From the NCBI GenBank assembly GCA_039090855.1, contig CM077034.1, positions 225,077,331 to 225,141,330 of the forward strand: DNA of 64,000 nt, written 5' to 3'. A model generated the notes under the pieces. It saw only the letters and a list, made by a program, of their open reading frames with translations, did not search any database and was not told the DNA's origin. Source of the DNA: Macrothele yani (Eukaryota > Arthropoda > Arachnida > Araneae > Macrothelidae). Below are positions 23,888 through 35,746 of this stretch, piece by piece. The position numbers were made by a program, and so were the translations under genes. How positions within the stretch are numbered: the stretch's first letter is position 1; each line of letters starts with the position of its first letter.

Positions 23888-25201
23888 CAAAGGAGAATTT
23901 AGGTCTTTTGGGGCCCTAGGCGCTAAAAGGGTTCAGAGGCCCCATTCTTATCCCTCCAGGAATTTTCATCCGTCAGATAAACAAAAAAAAAGGGGGGGGG
24001 AGTCAGGAAAACGGTTTTACACTTTTTTTCAATGCCATCGCTTCCTATTATTAAAACGCTCTGTAAGAAACAGTGCTAGTGTAATTATTTTGTCTGTCCG
24101 GGCACATCGAACTTTTTGATTTCAGAGATATATTTCAAAAATTATTTTTGCGGCTAATAGGAAATCAATGAATATTAAGTTTGGCACTTTTAATATCCCA
24201 TATGCTTCATGCACTGCAGTTATCATAAACAGAATTTTGAGGCTAATTAGGAATCAATGGATGTTAGGTTTGCCACTTTAAATACCCGTATCCCATTTAT
24301 ACCTGCACTGCAGTTATCAGAAACAGAAGCATACAAATTAAACGCAAAAGATCCGATTTGAAAATGAAAAAGTAGGAATTGCAGGTTTTTGAGTAAGAGT
24401 ATCATTGTTTCAAAAGCTAGTTTTAAGTCGATTTAAGGAATAGAAAAGGTGAGAATACTTGATAATTATCAGTATTAAACCAAGGGAGCACAAAGTAATG
24501 AGAAAATGTTGTTGCAATACAATATAAATTACTTTTAACATTATTAAATAAGATAGTGTGATATTCTCAAATTTCTTTATTTTTTCAGCCTAAATATTAA
24601 TAACTCTTTTCGTTTAGGATGGTGTAGAGGGATTAGGGTCGAGAAAGAACATGATTGTCCTAAGAAGAGTTATCCTGTGAAGAATATTTCTTTCTTCATT
24701 GATTATCCTACCACGGAGGAAATAAAAACAATTAACAGCAAACACGCCCGATCATCAGGAAAGTTTGTACAAGTACTCCTCATCCCAACTCGGGAACAAG
24801 GTGCAAAGGTTCCAACACAGATGTGTTCCCTTGGCTGGAAGTAGCATGAAAGCAATTTATAGCAGAGCAGGCCAGTTATGAATTCGCCTTAAACAATGAA
24901 AAGTGTGGGAAGCGTGAATACCTTCTTTACCAACCCCGAAAAGGAACTCAAAATTATTTTAACCGTTCCTTTCAAAATTAGTACATCTATAAGAACTCGA
25001 AAATTCGGAATATCCGCAACAGCAAGAACAAATGTTATTATTAATATGAGAAAGTAAAATACCAATTGACAATACAAAGTAGTCGCTTTAAGGATTGATT
25101 TGCTTCGGTCAGCGAAAACCAAAACTGAAAATCCAATTATATGTTTTCGGGGCACCTGAAACAGCGAGGCCCTAGTGCGCCTAGCCGGATATCCTCCCCT
25201 G
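23888..25201. mobile_element. non-autonomous hAT-like element
   Basis: An 8-bp TSD CATCTATC is at 23880-23887 and 25202-25209. The ends are CAAAGGAGAATTTAGG on the left and, inverted, CAGGGGAGGATATCCGG on the right, with further subterminal similarity (GGGGCCCTAGGCGC against GGCGCACTAGGGCC). No transposase reading frame is visible in the 1314 bp. Confidence 0.8.
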
Positions 25202-25597
25202 CATCTATCAGATACAGGAATGTCTTCTAGGCGTTTTTGCCCATTTCAGAAAAAATTTGCTTGACCAATATGCAAGTATATTTATAGTTTTTATTAAAAA
25301 CGGGACGAAATTGACATTTTTATTAAAACGAATAGACGGCTGGAAAATATGAAAAAAAAAAAAAAACCGGTACTCTCCCGTTTGAAGCGGTACGTATGGT
25401 CAGCCTATACAATATTGATCAAGATGGTTTCATTTCTGGTTATTTAAAATCGGAAGAAGAATATAAAATATTTGTCGCTTAATGTGGGAAAATAATTTGT
25501 TTGGAAATTTTAACTTATCAGACCGTAAGCAATATTTTCCAAAGCCAATGGTTTTTCCCGAAATACAGCATTGGTTATATTATAAATCAAGTTTACA

Positions 25598-25745
25598 TTG
25601 AATAAATAAATCCATCGCTCTTTCCAAGTTAAGCAACGCACAGCAACCGAAAAATTGTTATTCGGCCGCCGTCGGGGCCGAATTATTATTTTTTGGCTAC
25701 TGTGCGGTGCTTAACGTGGAAAAAGCGATGGATTTATTTATTCAA
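25598..25745. repeat. 148-bp near-perfect hairpin
   Basis: The arms 25598-25667 and 25676-25745 are inverted copies (TTGAATAAATAAATCCATCG at the outer end, TTATTCGGCC at the inner end) with a handful of mismatches, around a loop of roughly 8 bp (GCCGTCGG region). A transcript could form a stem of about 70 bp. It may be a foldback element; no TSD was identified. Confidence 0.85.
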
Positions 25746-26039
25746 CTGAAGCCACAAATTTGACGATTTCCACCTAGTTTACATTCGATATTTAACGAAA
25801 AAACAACTCATCTATTGATTGAAATCCAAATCGCAGTCACAAACTTTTCAAATCAGAAACCATGTCGAGAGCCATACGAGCCGTGTGCCTTCGCCACCCA
25901 ATAACCGCAAAGAGATACGTAACTCGAAGTATGGCAAACAGAAAACAACTTAGTAAAATCATGCAATGTGTTGATTATGATACGCTTTCCAATATACCAG
26001 AAATTATTACTCAAGCTATCAGGATAATGGCTGTGGAAT

Positions 26040-27235
26040 AAATCTCGCTCCTGTGTCCTGACCTTTGGCCCCATTTCGATGATATTCAACAGAACCGGTT
26101 CAGTATACCTCAAGAATAACATACTAAAGTTTGGTCGCAATAGAAGCAGTTTCACGCAAGTTATGAGAATAATGGCTGTGAAATAAATCTTGCTTTTGTG
26201 CAATGACCTTTGACCCCATTTCGTTGATATTCAACACAATCGGTTCCTCCGGAACAACATGATAACGTTTTGTCGCAATCGAAACATTTTTAGGTAAGTT
26301 ATGATGCACAAGGGCAATGGAATGGTTCCCACTCCAGTGTCCTGACCTTTGACCCCATTTCGCCCATTTTCAACAGGGTTCGTCTCCAGGTGGTTCCTTA
26401 CCAAATACTAAAATTTCATCGAAATCGAACCATTTTTACTCAAGTTACGACGCATAAGGGCAACGAAACAAATTCCGCTCTTATGTCCTGCCTGACCTTT
26501 GACCCCATTTCGCCCACTTTCAATAGGTTTCGTGTCCAGGTGGTTGGTTCTCTACCGCATACTAAAATGTCATCGAAATCGAACCATATTTACGCATGTT
26601 ATGACGCATAAAGGCAATGAAATGGATCCCGATTTAATGTCCTGACCTTTGACCCCATTTTACCCATTTTCAATAGGTTTCGTTCCCAGGTGGTTCCTTA
26701 CGACATACCAAAATTTCATCGAAATCGAACCATTTTTACGCAAGTTATGACACATAAGGGAAATGGAATAAATCCCGCTCTAATGCCCTGCCTGACCTTT
26801 GACCCCATTTCGTCAATTTTCAATACGGTTCGTGCCCAGGTGGTTCTCTACCACATACTAAACTTTCGTCGAAATCGAACCATATTTACGCATGTTATGA
26901 CGCATAAAGACAGTGAAATGTGTCCCGATTTTATGTCCTGACCTTTGACCCCATTCCGCCCATTTTCAACAGGGTTCGTTCCCGAGTGGTTCCTTACCAC
27001 ATACTAAAACTCCATCGAAATCGAGCCATGTTTACGCAAGTTATGACGCATAAGAGCAATAGAATGGATCCAGCTCCTATGTCATGACTTTTGACCCTGT
27101 TTCGCCCATTTCCAATAGGGTTCGTCCCCAGGTGGTCCCGTACCACATACTAAAATTTCGTCGAAAGCCAACCATTTTCACGTGAGTTATCGTGCGGACG
27201 GACGGATGGACGGACAAAGCTGGAGCATATACGCT
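26040..27235 (+). repeat. ~147-bp tandem repeat with GGACGGACGGA tail
   Basis: About eight units share CTGACCTTTGACCCCATTTC, the CAGGTGGTT segment and TCGAAATCGAACCAT. Units begin near 26059, 26202, 26341, 26491, 26642, 26791, 26938 and 27086; the left two are the most diverged. The array ends in a tetranucleotide run of GGAC/GGAT at 27195-27220. Short open frames within it are by-products. It resembles a dispersed invertebrate repeat type known for GACCTTTGACC and GGACGGACGG motifs, but I cannot name it. Confidence 0.8.
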
Positions 27236-27302
27236 TCTTCAACCTACGGTTGGAAAGCGTAAAAAAATGAATCAATAAAAAAAGGAATCACAACGCAAAT
27301 GA

Positions 27303-27463
27303 TAAGACAGGAAGTACTGTCTTAAACTGAGTTGGCATGTTAAATTAAGATATCTACAGTGCATAAGAGTTTTACAGAAGATGAGTCGTAAGTTTTGACA
27401 GGAAGGACTGTCTTGTTGAGTTTAAGAAGGAAAGACTGTCTTAAACTAAGTTGGCATATTAAA
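27303..27463 (+). repeat. tandemly duplicated segment holding the empty insertion site
   Basis: The string AAATTAAGATATCTACAGTG at 27343 is the unoccupied form of the site into which the TTAA element at 27468 inserted in the next copy. The segment (GACAGGAAG.ACTGTCTT, GATATCTACAGTGCATAAGA, AGATGAGTCGTAAG) continues on the far side of the element and of the SINE at 28196, to about 29165. It thus gives both pre-insertion sequences in one place. Confidence 0.85.
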
Positions 27464-27467
27464 TTAA

Positions 27468-28150
27468 GGCTGTCTTTGAATGAGGGAAAAGGAAATTCTG
27501 TCCTATATCTGTAATGCAAATTCTTTTATACACATTTTCCTGAAAACTATTACTTTTTGAGCACAAATAAAAACGACCCATAGCTAATACGTGTGGCAGC
27601 TATTTTTCCGAAAAATCTGTTAGAATTTTTTAAAAATTCAATTTATCTGACTCGAAAGTATTCCAAATTGGCGCTAGATGGCGCCAGAAGTTAGCTTGGC
27701 AGTGTTTCTGTGAGGAAGAAACGAACTCTCTCATTTCTGTCTGATTATTTTAATTATCTAGGCCAAATAGAAATCAAAGAATGGGCACTAAAGTGAGATT
27801 GGAATCTTGTCTTCTATAGATCATCTTAAATTCCACTGTACGTTCATTTTTTGAAGAGAAAATGTGTACATTACCAGAAAACACTTCAATTTGAGACAAA
27901 AACTACGTTTACCTACTAAGCTCCACCCCCAAACAATTTCATTGGTTAAAACGTAACAGCGCGTATTTTGTCTTTTCATTGTGGAGCCAACGAGAGGCCG
28001 CTTCCATTCTGAATATGGTTAGGTCTTCTAGCCATTCTCTAACGCCAACTTCTAGAACAATCCCTCAAGACGTAAATGCCACGCCCAAGGAGTGATATTT
28101 TGCGCCATCTATCGCAGAAGATGAAGCTTAACACTCAATCAAAGACAGCC
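27468..28150 (+). mobile_element. TTAA-flanked non-autonomous DNA transposon (piggyBac- or Kolobok-type)
   Basis: TTAA flanks both ends (27464-27467, 28151-28154). The TIRs are GGCTGTCTTTGAATGAG and, inverted, GGCTGTCTTTGATTGAG. The unoccupied site at 27343 confirms that one TTAA was duplicated. No transposase frame in 683 bp. Only piggyBac and Kolobok superfamilies commonly duplicate TTAA; the TIR start does not decide between them. A second copy in inverse orientation lies at 35747. Confidence 0.88.
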
Positions 28151-28195
28151 TTAAGATATCTACAGTGCATAAGAATTTTACAGAAGATGAGTCAA

Positions 28196-29076
28196 GCCGC
28201 CCCGGTGGCGCAGTGGTCTAAGCGATGGCCTTTGATCGTTCGTCCGAACGGGGTCCGGGTTCGAATCCCGGTGAGGCATGGATGTTGTGTTTGTCTTACG
28301 GCACTGGCTCTCTCCCTTCCCTGGAACCAGTGACCCTAAATTAGGGACGGGCAACTGCTTATAGCCCATTGAGTTGCTCACGGTGGTCGTTAAACCTCCA
28401 ATCAATCAATGGATGTTGTGTTTGTCTTACGGCACTGGCTCTCTCCCTTCCCTGGAACCAGTGACCCTACATTAGGGACGGGCGACTGCTTATAGCCCAT
28501 TGAGTTGCTCACGGTGGTCGTTAAACCTCCAATCAATCAATGGATGTTGTGTTTGTCTTACGGCACTGGCTCTCTCCCTTCCCTGGAACCAGTGACCCTA
28601 AATTAGGGACGGGCGACTGCTTATAACCCATTGAGTTGCTCACGGTGGTCGTTAAACCTCCAATCAATCAATGGATGTTGTGTTTGTCTTACGGCACTGG
28701 CTCTCTCCCTTCCCTGGAACCAGTGACCCTAAATTAGGGACGGGCGACTGCTTATAACCCATTGAGTTGCTCACGGTGGTCGTTAAACCTCCAATCAATC
28801 AATGGATGTTGTGTTTGTCTTACGGCACTGGCTCTCTCCCTTCCCTGGAACCAGTGACCCTAAATTAGGGACGGGCAACTGCTTATAGCCCATTGAGTTG
28901 CTCACGGTGGTCGTTAAACCTCCAATCAATCAATGGATGTTGTGTTTGTCTTACGGCACTGGCTCTCTCCCTTCCCTGGAACCAGTGACCCTAAATTAGG
29001 GACGGGCAACTGCTTATAGCCCATTGAGTTGCTCACGGTGGTCGTTAAACCTCCAATCAAAAAAAAAAAAAAAAAA
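28196..29076 (+). mobile_element. SINE with six tandem tail units
   Basis: Head with box A-like TGGCGCAGTGG and box B GGTTCGAATCC, then six tails starting at 28278, 28409, 28540, 28671, 28802 and 28933, an exact 131-bp period, then about 18 A. The TSD AAGATGAGTC stands at 28184-28193 and 29077-29086. This is the longest single-head tail array in the window. Confidence 0.94.
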
Positions 29077-29181
29077 AAGATGAGTCGTAAGTTTTGACAG
29101 GAAGGACTGTCTTGTTGAGTTTAAGAAGGAAAGACTGTCATAACCTAAGTTGGCATACTATATTAAGATTAATTTGCTAAT

Positions 29182-29330
29182 TTAGGGTCACTGGTTCCAG
29201 GGAAGGGAGAGACCCAGTGCCTTTAGACAAACACAACATCCATACCTCTCCGGAATTCGAACCCGTACCTCTTTTGGACGATTGATCAGAGGCCATCACT
29301 TAGACCACTGCGCCACCGGACAGCGAACTT
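29182..29330 (-). mobile_element. diverged SINE fragment
   Basis: Minus-strand part of the tail (TTAGGGTCACTGGTTCCAGG) and head (GGAATTCGAACCCG, CACTGCGCCACCGG) with several substitutions; the distal tail is missing. Confidence 0.85.
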
Positions 29331-29411
29331 TCTGAGGCACTTCCGTGAATTTTATTTCTGTGGGGGGATAAGAAATAACATTAAAGAAAAAAAAAAACCT
29401 TTTTCCTTTTC

Positions 29412-29541
29412 ATTTTTAACCAACAATAAATATTTCCCAGGTAAACTGTTTGGAGCACACATCACATTGGTGAGGATTTTCACCTATGTGAAGGAGCATA
29501 CGTTTTGAAAGGTAACTTCTCTTAGCAAAATGTTTGGAGCA
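29412..29541 (-). pseudogene. C2H2 zinc-finger fragment, C-terminal part
   Basis: Minus-strand frame shows Val-Cys-Ser-Lys-His-Phe, a Leu and a terminal His, the linker Ile-Gly-Glu-Asn-Pro-His, then Cys-Asp-Val-Cys-Ser-Lys-Gln-Phe of the next finger. The first zinc-binding His of the first finger is Arg, and the second finger runs into unrelated sequence and a stop, so it is a broken piece. Its N-terminal continuation is at 32831, beyond the nested transposons. C2H2 proteins bind nucleic acid; no particular family member is recognised. Confidence 0.75.
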
Positions 29542-29790
29542 TACAGTAATGGCCAAAATTGTGGAAACATTTTGGAAATAGCGTATTTTTGAGGTTTGAT
29601 GGCTCATAACACCGGTTTTTTTTTGGAGTAATACCATAAAATTATATACCAATGGAAATATAATTTTATCGAGAATATAATGCAAGAACTTTTATGAAGG
29701 ATCATGTATTAAAACAGCGTTTACAAAGAAGAAAAGTTAAACACATGGAAAAAATGAGATATACAAAACTTCTCACCAAGTCAGTTAATA

Positions 29791-31328
29791 CACTGCCGGA
29801 CAATTGCTAAGGACGGATGACAATAGCAACGATAGCAACCATAAAATGGAAGGCAGGAAAATGTGGAAATTAGCATAAGTGCGGGATACAGTAAGACGTG
29901 TTGTGCGTATGCAAATTTTGGATTGCCGAACTTGTTCGTGACGTCATAGCGCTGATAAGAGATATAAAGGATTTGACGCGTATTGACCGTTGTTGTTCAA
30001 ACGCAAAGTTGAAAGGGAAAGAATCAATTGACGAACTTGCAATTTTCAGTATGTCTTCCCGATATCACCTAGATGATTTTCCGCGTGGCCGTATTATTGG
30101 CAAGATTGAAGAAGGGCGAAATATAACAGATGTTGCCAGGGAGTTCGACGTCAGCCACAGTGTTGTTTCAAGGCTTTGGAAATCATTTCAAACAAATGGA
30201 GAGTGTTGCAAACGTCACGGGGGAGGTCGTGTTCGCAGTACGACACCTGCAGAAGATCGGTACATAGTGCTATCAACAAAAAGACACCGGCGCAGCACAG
30301 CTAGTGAGGTAGCAAGTCAGTTTATGGCTGCTACTGGCAAGCGGATCTCCCGAAAAACTGTCGCCAGACGTTTGCATGAAGGAGGACTATACGCCCGCCG
30401 TCCTGTTGTGTGCATCCCACTGTCCAGACGTCACCGTACCGCCCGTTTGCAATGGTGCCATCAACATCGCAATTGGACTGATAACGACTGGTCTGCTGTC
30501 ATCTTCTCAGATGAGAGTAGATACAGTCTATCGTCTGATTGTCGACGACAACTAATCTGGCGTGATAGTGGTACTGCATATTGTCCAGCAAACATACAGG
30601 AAAGGGACCGATATCCGACATGTAGTGTCATGGTATGGGCTGGCGTCATGATCAATGGCCGTACGTCCCTCTATGTGCTTCCAAATGGGACTATGACTGG
30701 CCAACGATACATTAATGATGTTCTGCTACCTCATGGTCGCATGTTCCGTGGTGCTGTCGGTGATAGATTCATTTTCATGGACAACACGCAACATGTCATC
30801 GAACAGTCGCTGTCCAGGAGTGTCTTGAGAGCGAGGATGTTCAACGCCTCGTATGGCCAGCACGTTCTTTAGATCTCAATCCCATTGAAAATGTGTGGGA
30901 TGCTTTGGGGGAGGAGTCTTGCTGGTCGCCAATGCCCTCCAATAAACAAGGACACCCTCATCCGTGCACTGACAGAGGAATGGGATAAATTACCCCAACA
31001 GCTGCTTGATAATGTTGTGCAAAGCATGACACGACGTGTGGAATCTTGCATCGCCCTCCATGGTGGCCATATCCCGTATTGACATCTTACGCTGGAACGC
31101 CTGCGGACGGTAATTGTATTTTTTTCACGTTTACGTATTCTGCACAAAATGGCCTGTTTGTCTCTTGAACACGTTCCAAAGCCTTCTGGATTTCGGAGCA
31201 CAATAAATTGTCTTTCTTGTAATGTCCTGGCATTCTGACATTTTATTTCAGTTGGCATCCAACCACACTTACTTTTTTATGCGCTATATTGCCGTTTATG
31301 ATCCGTCCTTAGCAATTGTCCAGCAGTG
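29791..31328 (+). mobile_element. Tc1-like transposon (inner, nested)
   Basis: TIRs CACTGCCGGACAATTGCTAA and, inverted, CACTGCTGGACAATTGCTAA, with TA at 29789-29790 and 31329-31330. It landed at the extreme 3' end of the outer element's transposase frame, around its last Tyr codon, so it is younger than the outer insertion. Confidence 0.94.
30051..31082 (+). pseudogene. Tc1-like transposase of the inner element
   Basis: ATG 30051 begins a paired-type N-terminal DNA-binding region (Gly-Arg-Ile-Ile-Gly, Val-Ala-Arg-Glu-Phe-Asp-Val-Ser). It is open for about 270 codons through the first catalytic Asp (Phe-Ser-Asp-Glu-Ser) and the second (Met-Asp-Asn). Frame changes near 30800-30850 and again near 30915 split off the Pro-Ile-Glu-Asn-Val-Trp motif and the C-terminal end (Gly-Gly-His-Ile-Pro-Tyr). 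All catalytic residues can still be found, in three frames. An upstream start at 29898 would add residues unlike the family, so 30051 is preferred. Confidence 0.92.
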
Positions 31329-31330
31329 TA

Positions 31331-32362
31331 CTTAGTTGGGTAACCTTTAGCGTTAATTTTGGCCTTACAACGCATTTCCATGGAGTGAACAAAGTTTTTT
31401 AGTTCTGCACCTGTTATAATGTGAAACCAAGATTGAATTATTGCTTCTATTAATGGGGTTTTATTGCTGGGTTGCTCCTGACTAACAAGTTCCTTTAGTC
31501 GGCTCCATAGATTTTCGATGGGGTTAAAGTCTGGGTTATTCCCAGGCCATTCCAGCAGGGGAATATGATTATCTTGAAACCACTTTTTTCACACAGCAGC
31601 AACATGACATGGAACTGAATCCTGTTGAAATATAAATGCTTCATTATCTTGGAAAAGATCACGTGCGGAATGCTTCAGTTTGGGCTCAAGTATTTCATTA
31701 ATGTATGTTTGGCCATTTATATTCACATGAATCACGCAAATTCTGCCCGCACCTTTTGATGTCATACAACCACAGATCATAACACTAAATGGGTATTTCA
31801 CGGTACATGTAATGCAACCAGGATGCAAATCTTCTCCGATTCTTCTCCTTACGTATTTTAAGCCATCACTACCAAACAAGGAGATTTTTTGGTCTCATCA
31901 CTCCAGATAACACTGTCCCATTGTTCCGCTGTCCAATTAACATGAGTTTTAGCCCAGTTTAATCTTTTCAACCTTTGTTTAAGAGATAAAAAATTGTTTT
32001 TTTCGTGGATTTCTAGCTTTTAGACCAAATTTCTGCAGTCTGCGCCGAACAGTCCTTGCACTCAACTTCACATTGCATTGCGCCATTTCATCTTGTATAC
32101 ACCCAGATGATTTTCTTCTGTCACCTAGGCACAGTCTCCTAATTCTTTTATCATCAGTTGCTGTTGTACACCTTTTCCTGCCTTTACCAGTCTGGTTTTG
32201 TAGTGACTGAGTCTCCTTATACCTCTTCAAAAATTTAGAAATGCCACCTTTGGTTAAGTTTCCACCAGTTTTTCTTCTAATTTCTTCATAACTGAAGCCT
32301 TGTTCACTTAATAGTACTATTTTACATCGCTTTCTGGGTGACTAGTCCACTCTTGGCGCCAT
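31331..32362 (-). pseudogene. Tc1-like DD34E transposase of the outer element
   Basis: Starts at ATG 32362, with a premature TAG near codon 7, an N-terminal helix-turn-helix (Gly-Phe-Ser-Tyr-Glu-Glu-Ile), and Ala-Arg-Thr-Val-Arg-Arg-Arg-Leu near 32040. Frameshifts near 31990 and 31890 surround Trp-Ser-Asp-Glu. The second Asp (Gln-Gln-Asp-Ser) and the Glu (Pro-Ile-Glu-Asn-Leu-Trp) are 34 residues apart, but a TGA near 31590 lies between them. Its last codons are interrupted by the inner transposon. Confidence 0.9.
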
Positions 32363-32830
32363 TTCTTTAATTTTATTACGTTTTACGAGCTCACTAAATG
32401 AAAGAACACAAAAAAACCCAGCCAACTTGATAGCAATCACATAACACACCTACAAATGTCCTTCTCTCAGCTCCAATACATGACATCAATAGCTGAATCC
32501 TACTGTGAGCTGACTGGCTTATTGCCAAAACAAGATGACACCTGATTGGCTCTCTAAACACTCATGCTCATTGGCTACATTCAAATGAAGGAAAGCTACT
32601 TCATATCAACCTAAGCAAGTTGTGCTTCCTTTTTCTGTTTATTTGGCTATAACGTCTCATGGAATACATATAATTGAACAAACGTTATTGCATTACATTT
32701 TTGATGAAATTATCTTTCTATTGATATATACTTTTATGGTATTATTCCCAAAACAAGTGGTGTTATGAGCAATCAAACCTCAAAAATACACTTTTTCCAA
32801 AAGGTTTCCACAATTTCGGCCACTTCTGTA

Positions 32831-32903
32831 CATTACATGGATGAGGATTTTCACCTGTGTGAATGTGCAATCGAAGAAAACTGTTAACAAGACTTTTCCT
32901 TTG
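32831..32903 (-). pseudogene. C2H2 zinc-finger fragment, N-terminal part
   Basis: Minus-strand frame shows the end of one finger, the linker His-Thr-Gly-Glu-Asn-Pro-His and the first Cys of the next. It stops at the TA that flanks the outer transposon. Joined through that TA, the reading frame continues into the piece at 29541 as Asn-Val-Cys. The His pair before the linker is too closely spaced for a working finger, so the parent was already degenerate, or has been eroded since. The right side is replaced by a mariner relic. Confidence 0.7.
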
Positions 32904-33670
<767 letters not shown>

Positions 33671-33767
33671 ATATCTTATTTCATTCTAGTATATCTTACT
33701 TCATTCTATAGCCAAGGAACGTGCATCCAAGAATATGCAAATACACATGAAAATGCCAAAGGGAAAA

Positions 33768-33986
33768 GGCTGCCCGGTGGCGCAGTGGTCCAATCGATGG
33801 TGTCTGATCATTCGTCCGAGATGGGTCGGGGTTAGACTCCAGGTGAGGCATGGATGTTTGGATGTTGTGTTTGTCTTACGGCACTGGCTCTCTCCCTTTC
33901 CTGGAACTAGTGGCCCTAAATTAGAGACAAGCGACTGCTTATAGCCCATTGAGTTGCTCACAGTGGTCGTTAAACCTACAATCAAA
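33768..33986 (+). mobile_element. SINE, single-tail
   Basis: Diverged head and one tail, TSD AAAGGGAAAA at 33758-33767 and 33987-33996. Box B is altered (GGGGTTAGACTCC). Confidence 0.9.
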
Positions 33987-34158
33987 AAAGGGAAAAAGTG
34001 CTTGGAGGCCTATAGATTTTATTCAATGCTTTTCCCTGATTACCCGTAACGTGACCAGATGTCTTCGAGCTTTGCACCACCTACGGGAACGAAAGCTTCA
34101 ATATATGCTGTTTGTAGAATACATTAAGGGAAATACCTTCATGCAAGGTCACCAATTA

Positions 34159-35702
34159 CACTGGTGTGCAAAAATTTAGGACGAAGAGGATAAATTATCA
34201 TAAAAGCGGAACGAGCAGGCAGAACGGACCGAAAGACCACTCAGGAGATAGACTAGGGTCCGATACGGTAGGGCATGCGCATATATGCAGCATGACGTAG
34301 GCGGGGGGTGTAGGGGGTGTAGGAAGGGTATACAGCACACGGGCGGTGTACGCTCAGCAATTCGGTGAAAGCTATTGCACGGTGTACATCGGTTTGAACG
34401 ACGTCGAGTTGCTGCAACCGTGTGATATGGCCAACAGGCAATCCAGTAGACGACATCTGGATAACTTTACCCGAGGTCGCGTCATTAGGTTGGAAGGAGG
34501 TCGAAGTGTGACTAGTGTGGCCGAGGAGTTCGGGATCGCTCACAGCATCGTTTCACGAGCTTGGAGAGCATTTCAAACGAGAGGAACAGCTGCCCGAGAG
34601 TTTAGCAGTGGTCGTCCACGAGCAACCACGGCGGCGGACGACCGGTATATTGTCCTACAGGCAAGGAGAGACAGACGGCAGACAGCGGGAGAAATCGCAA
34701 GGCACATGCCACAGACAACTGGAAGTCCGTTATTGTGTTTTACCGTGGCCAAGAGGCTGCACAAAGGTGGTCTATTTGCACGACGACCAGTACAGTGTGT
34801 GTCATTAGCGCCTGCTCATCGGAGACGGCGGTTTCTCTAGTGGCAGGAGCACAAGAACTGGACACATCAGCTATGGGGTCGAGTTCTCTTTACGGATGAG
34901 AGCCGATTTAGTCTGACGAGAGATTCTGGACGTATACATATCTTGAGAGAGCAGGGAACACGCAATCACACCTCCAACATCATCGAAAGGGACCGGTTTG
35001 GGGGTGGCGGAGTTCTCGTTTGGAGCGGTATCATGCTTGGTAGCCGTACTGACCTCCACATCTTCCAAGGAGGTTCAGTCACTGGTGTCCACTATTGTAC
35101 CAAGGTTCTTCTGCCTCACGTGCGTCTGTTTAGAGGTGTTGTGGGTCCTGAGTTCCTCTTCAAGGACGACAACGCTACACCTCATTGTAGAGTGGCTGTC
35201 GCAGAGCTGTTGGAGAGTGCAGATATTCAACGCATGGATTGGCCCGCAAGGTCTTCGGACCTAAATCCAATTGAACACGTGTGGGACCTTCTCGGGAGAC
35301 GCTTGGCAGCACGTCACCAGCCGCCAGCAACGATTCCGCGGCTGCGATTGGTGCTACAGCGATGCCTCAACAGCTCCTTCACAACCTCGTCCTCAGCATG
35401 GACAGACGTTGTAAATCCTTCACCGAAGTCAGGGGTGATCATATCCCCTTTTAAAGACTGGATTTTTCTTGGTAGCCGCTTGTCACATGGACGTTTCTGT
35501 CTTCTGTCCGGTTGTGCTCGAAGCTACCTTTTCACTAAAGTGCCTTTGTATCCTTTGGATTCTTTGTTTGGATGGTTTTGCTCACTTGTCCCATATTCTT
35601 ACATCTTGGGGATCTTATGGTATGATTTGAGTCGATGTGAAGCACTTCTGCACGACGTTACATTCGAAAAACCGTCTCGTCCTTAATTTTTGCACGCCAG
35701 TG
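34159..35702 (+). mobile_element. Tc1-like transposon
   Basis: TIRs CACTGGTGTGCAAAAATTTA and, inverted, CACTGGCGTGCAAAAATTAA. TA flanks at 34157-34158 and 35703-35704. Length 1544 bp. The GC-rich coding part contrasts with its AT-rich surroundings. Confidence 0.94.
34427..35454 (+). pseudogene. Tc1-like DD34E transposase, near-intact
   Basis: ATG 34427 opens an N-terminal DNA-binding region (Arg-Gly-Arg-Val-Ile, Val-Ala-Glu-Glu-Phe-Gly-Ile). One in-frame TAG at 34838-34840 interrupts it, after which the same frame continues through Thr-Asp-Glu-Ser-Arg-Phe, Lys-Asp-Asp-Asn-Ala-Thr-Pro-His and Pro-Ile-Glu-His-Val-Trp (34 residues between second Asp and Glu). A frameshift near 35345 moves the last 35 or so codons to another frame, which ends Gly-Asp-His-Ile-Pro-Phe. 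With one stop and one frameshift it is the best preserved of the Tc1-like copies here, but not functional. Confidence 0.93.
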
Positions 35703-35746
35703 TATTTGTGTTCCTCATTCTTTTCTGGAAAAATGAGCTCGTTTAA

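Larger units (their letters stand above)
29544..32828 (-). mobile_element. Tc1-like transposon (outer), split by a nested one
   Basis: TIRs of over 100 bp: CAGTAATGGCCAAAATTGTG on the left and, inverted, CAGAAGTGGCCGAAATTGTG on the right, the similarity continuing through GGTTTGATxGCTCATAACACC. TA flanks are at 29542-29543 and 32829-32830. Removing the inner element (29791-31328 and one TA) leaves about 1745 bp, the normal size. It sits in the zinc-finger fragment. Confidence 0.93.
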
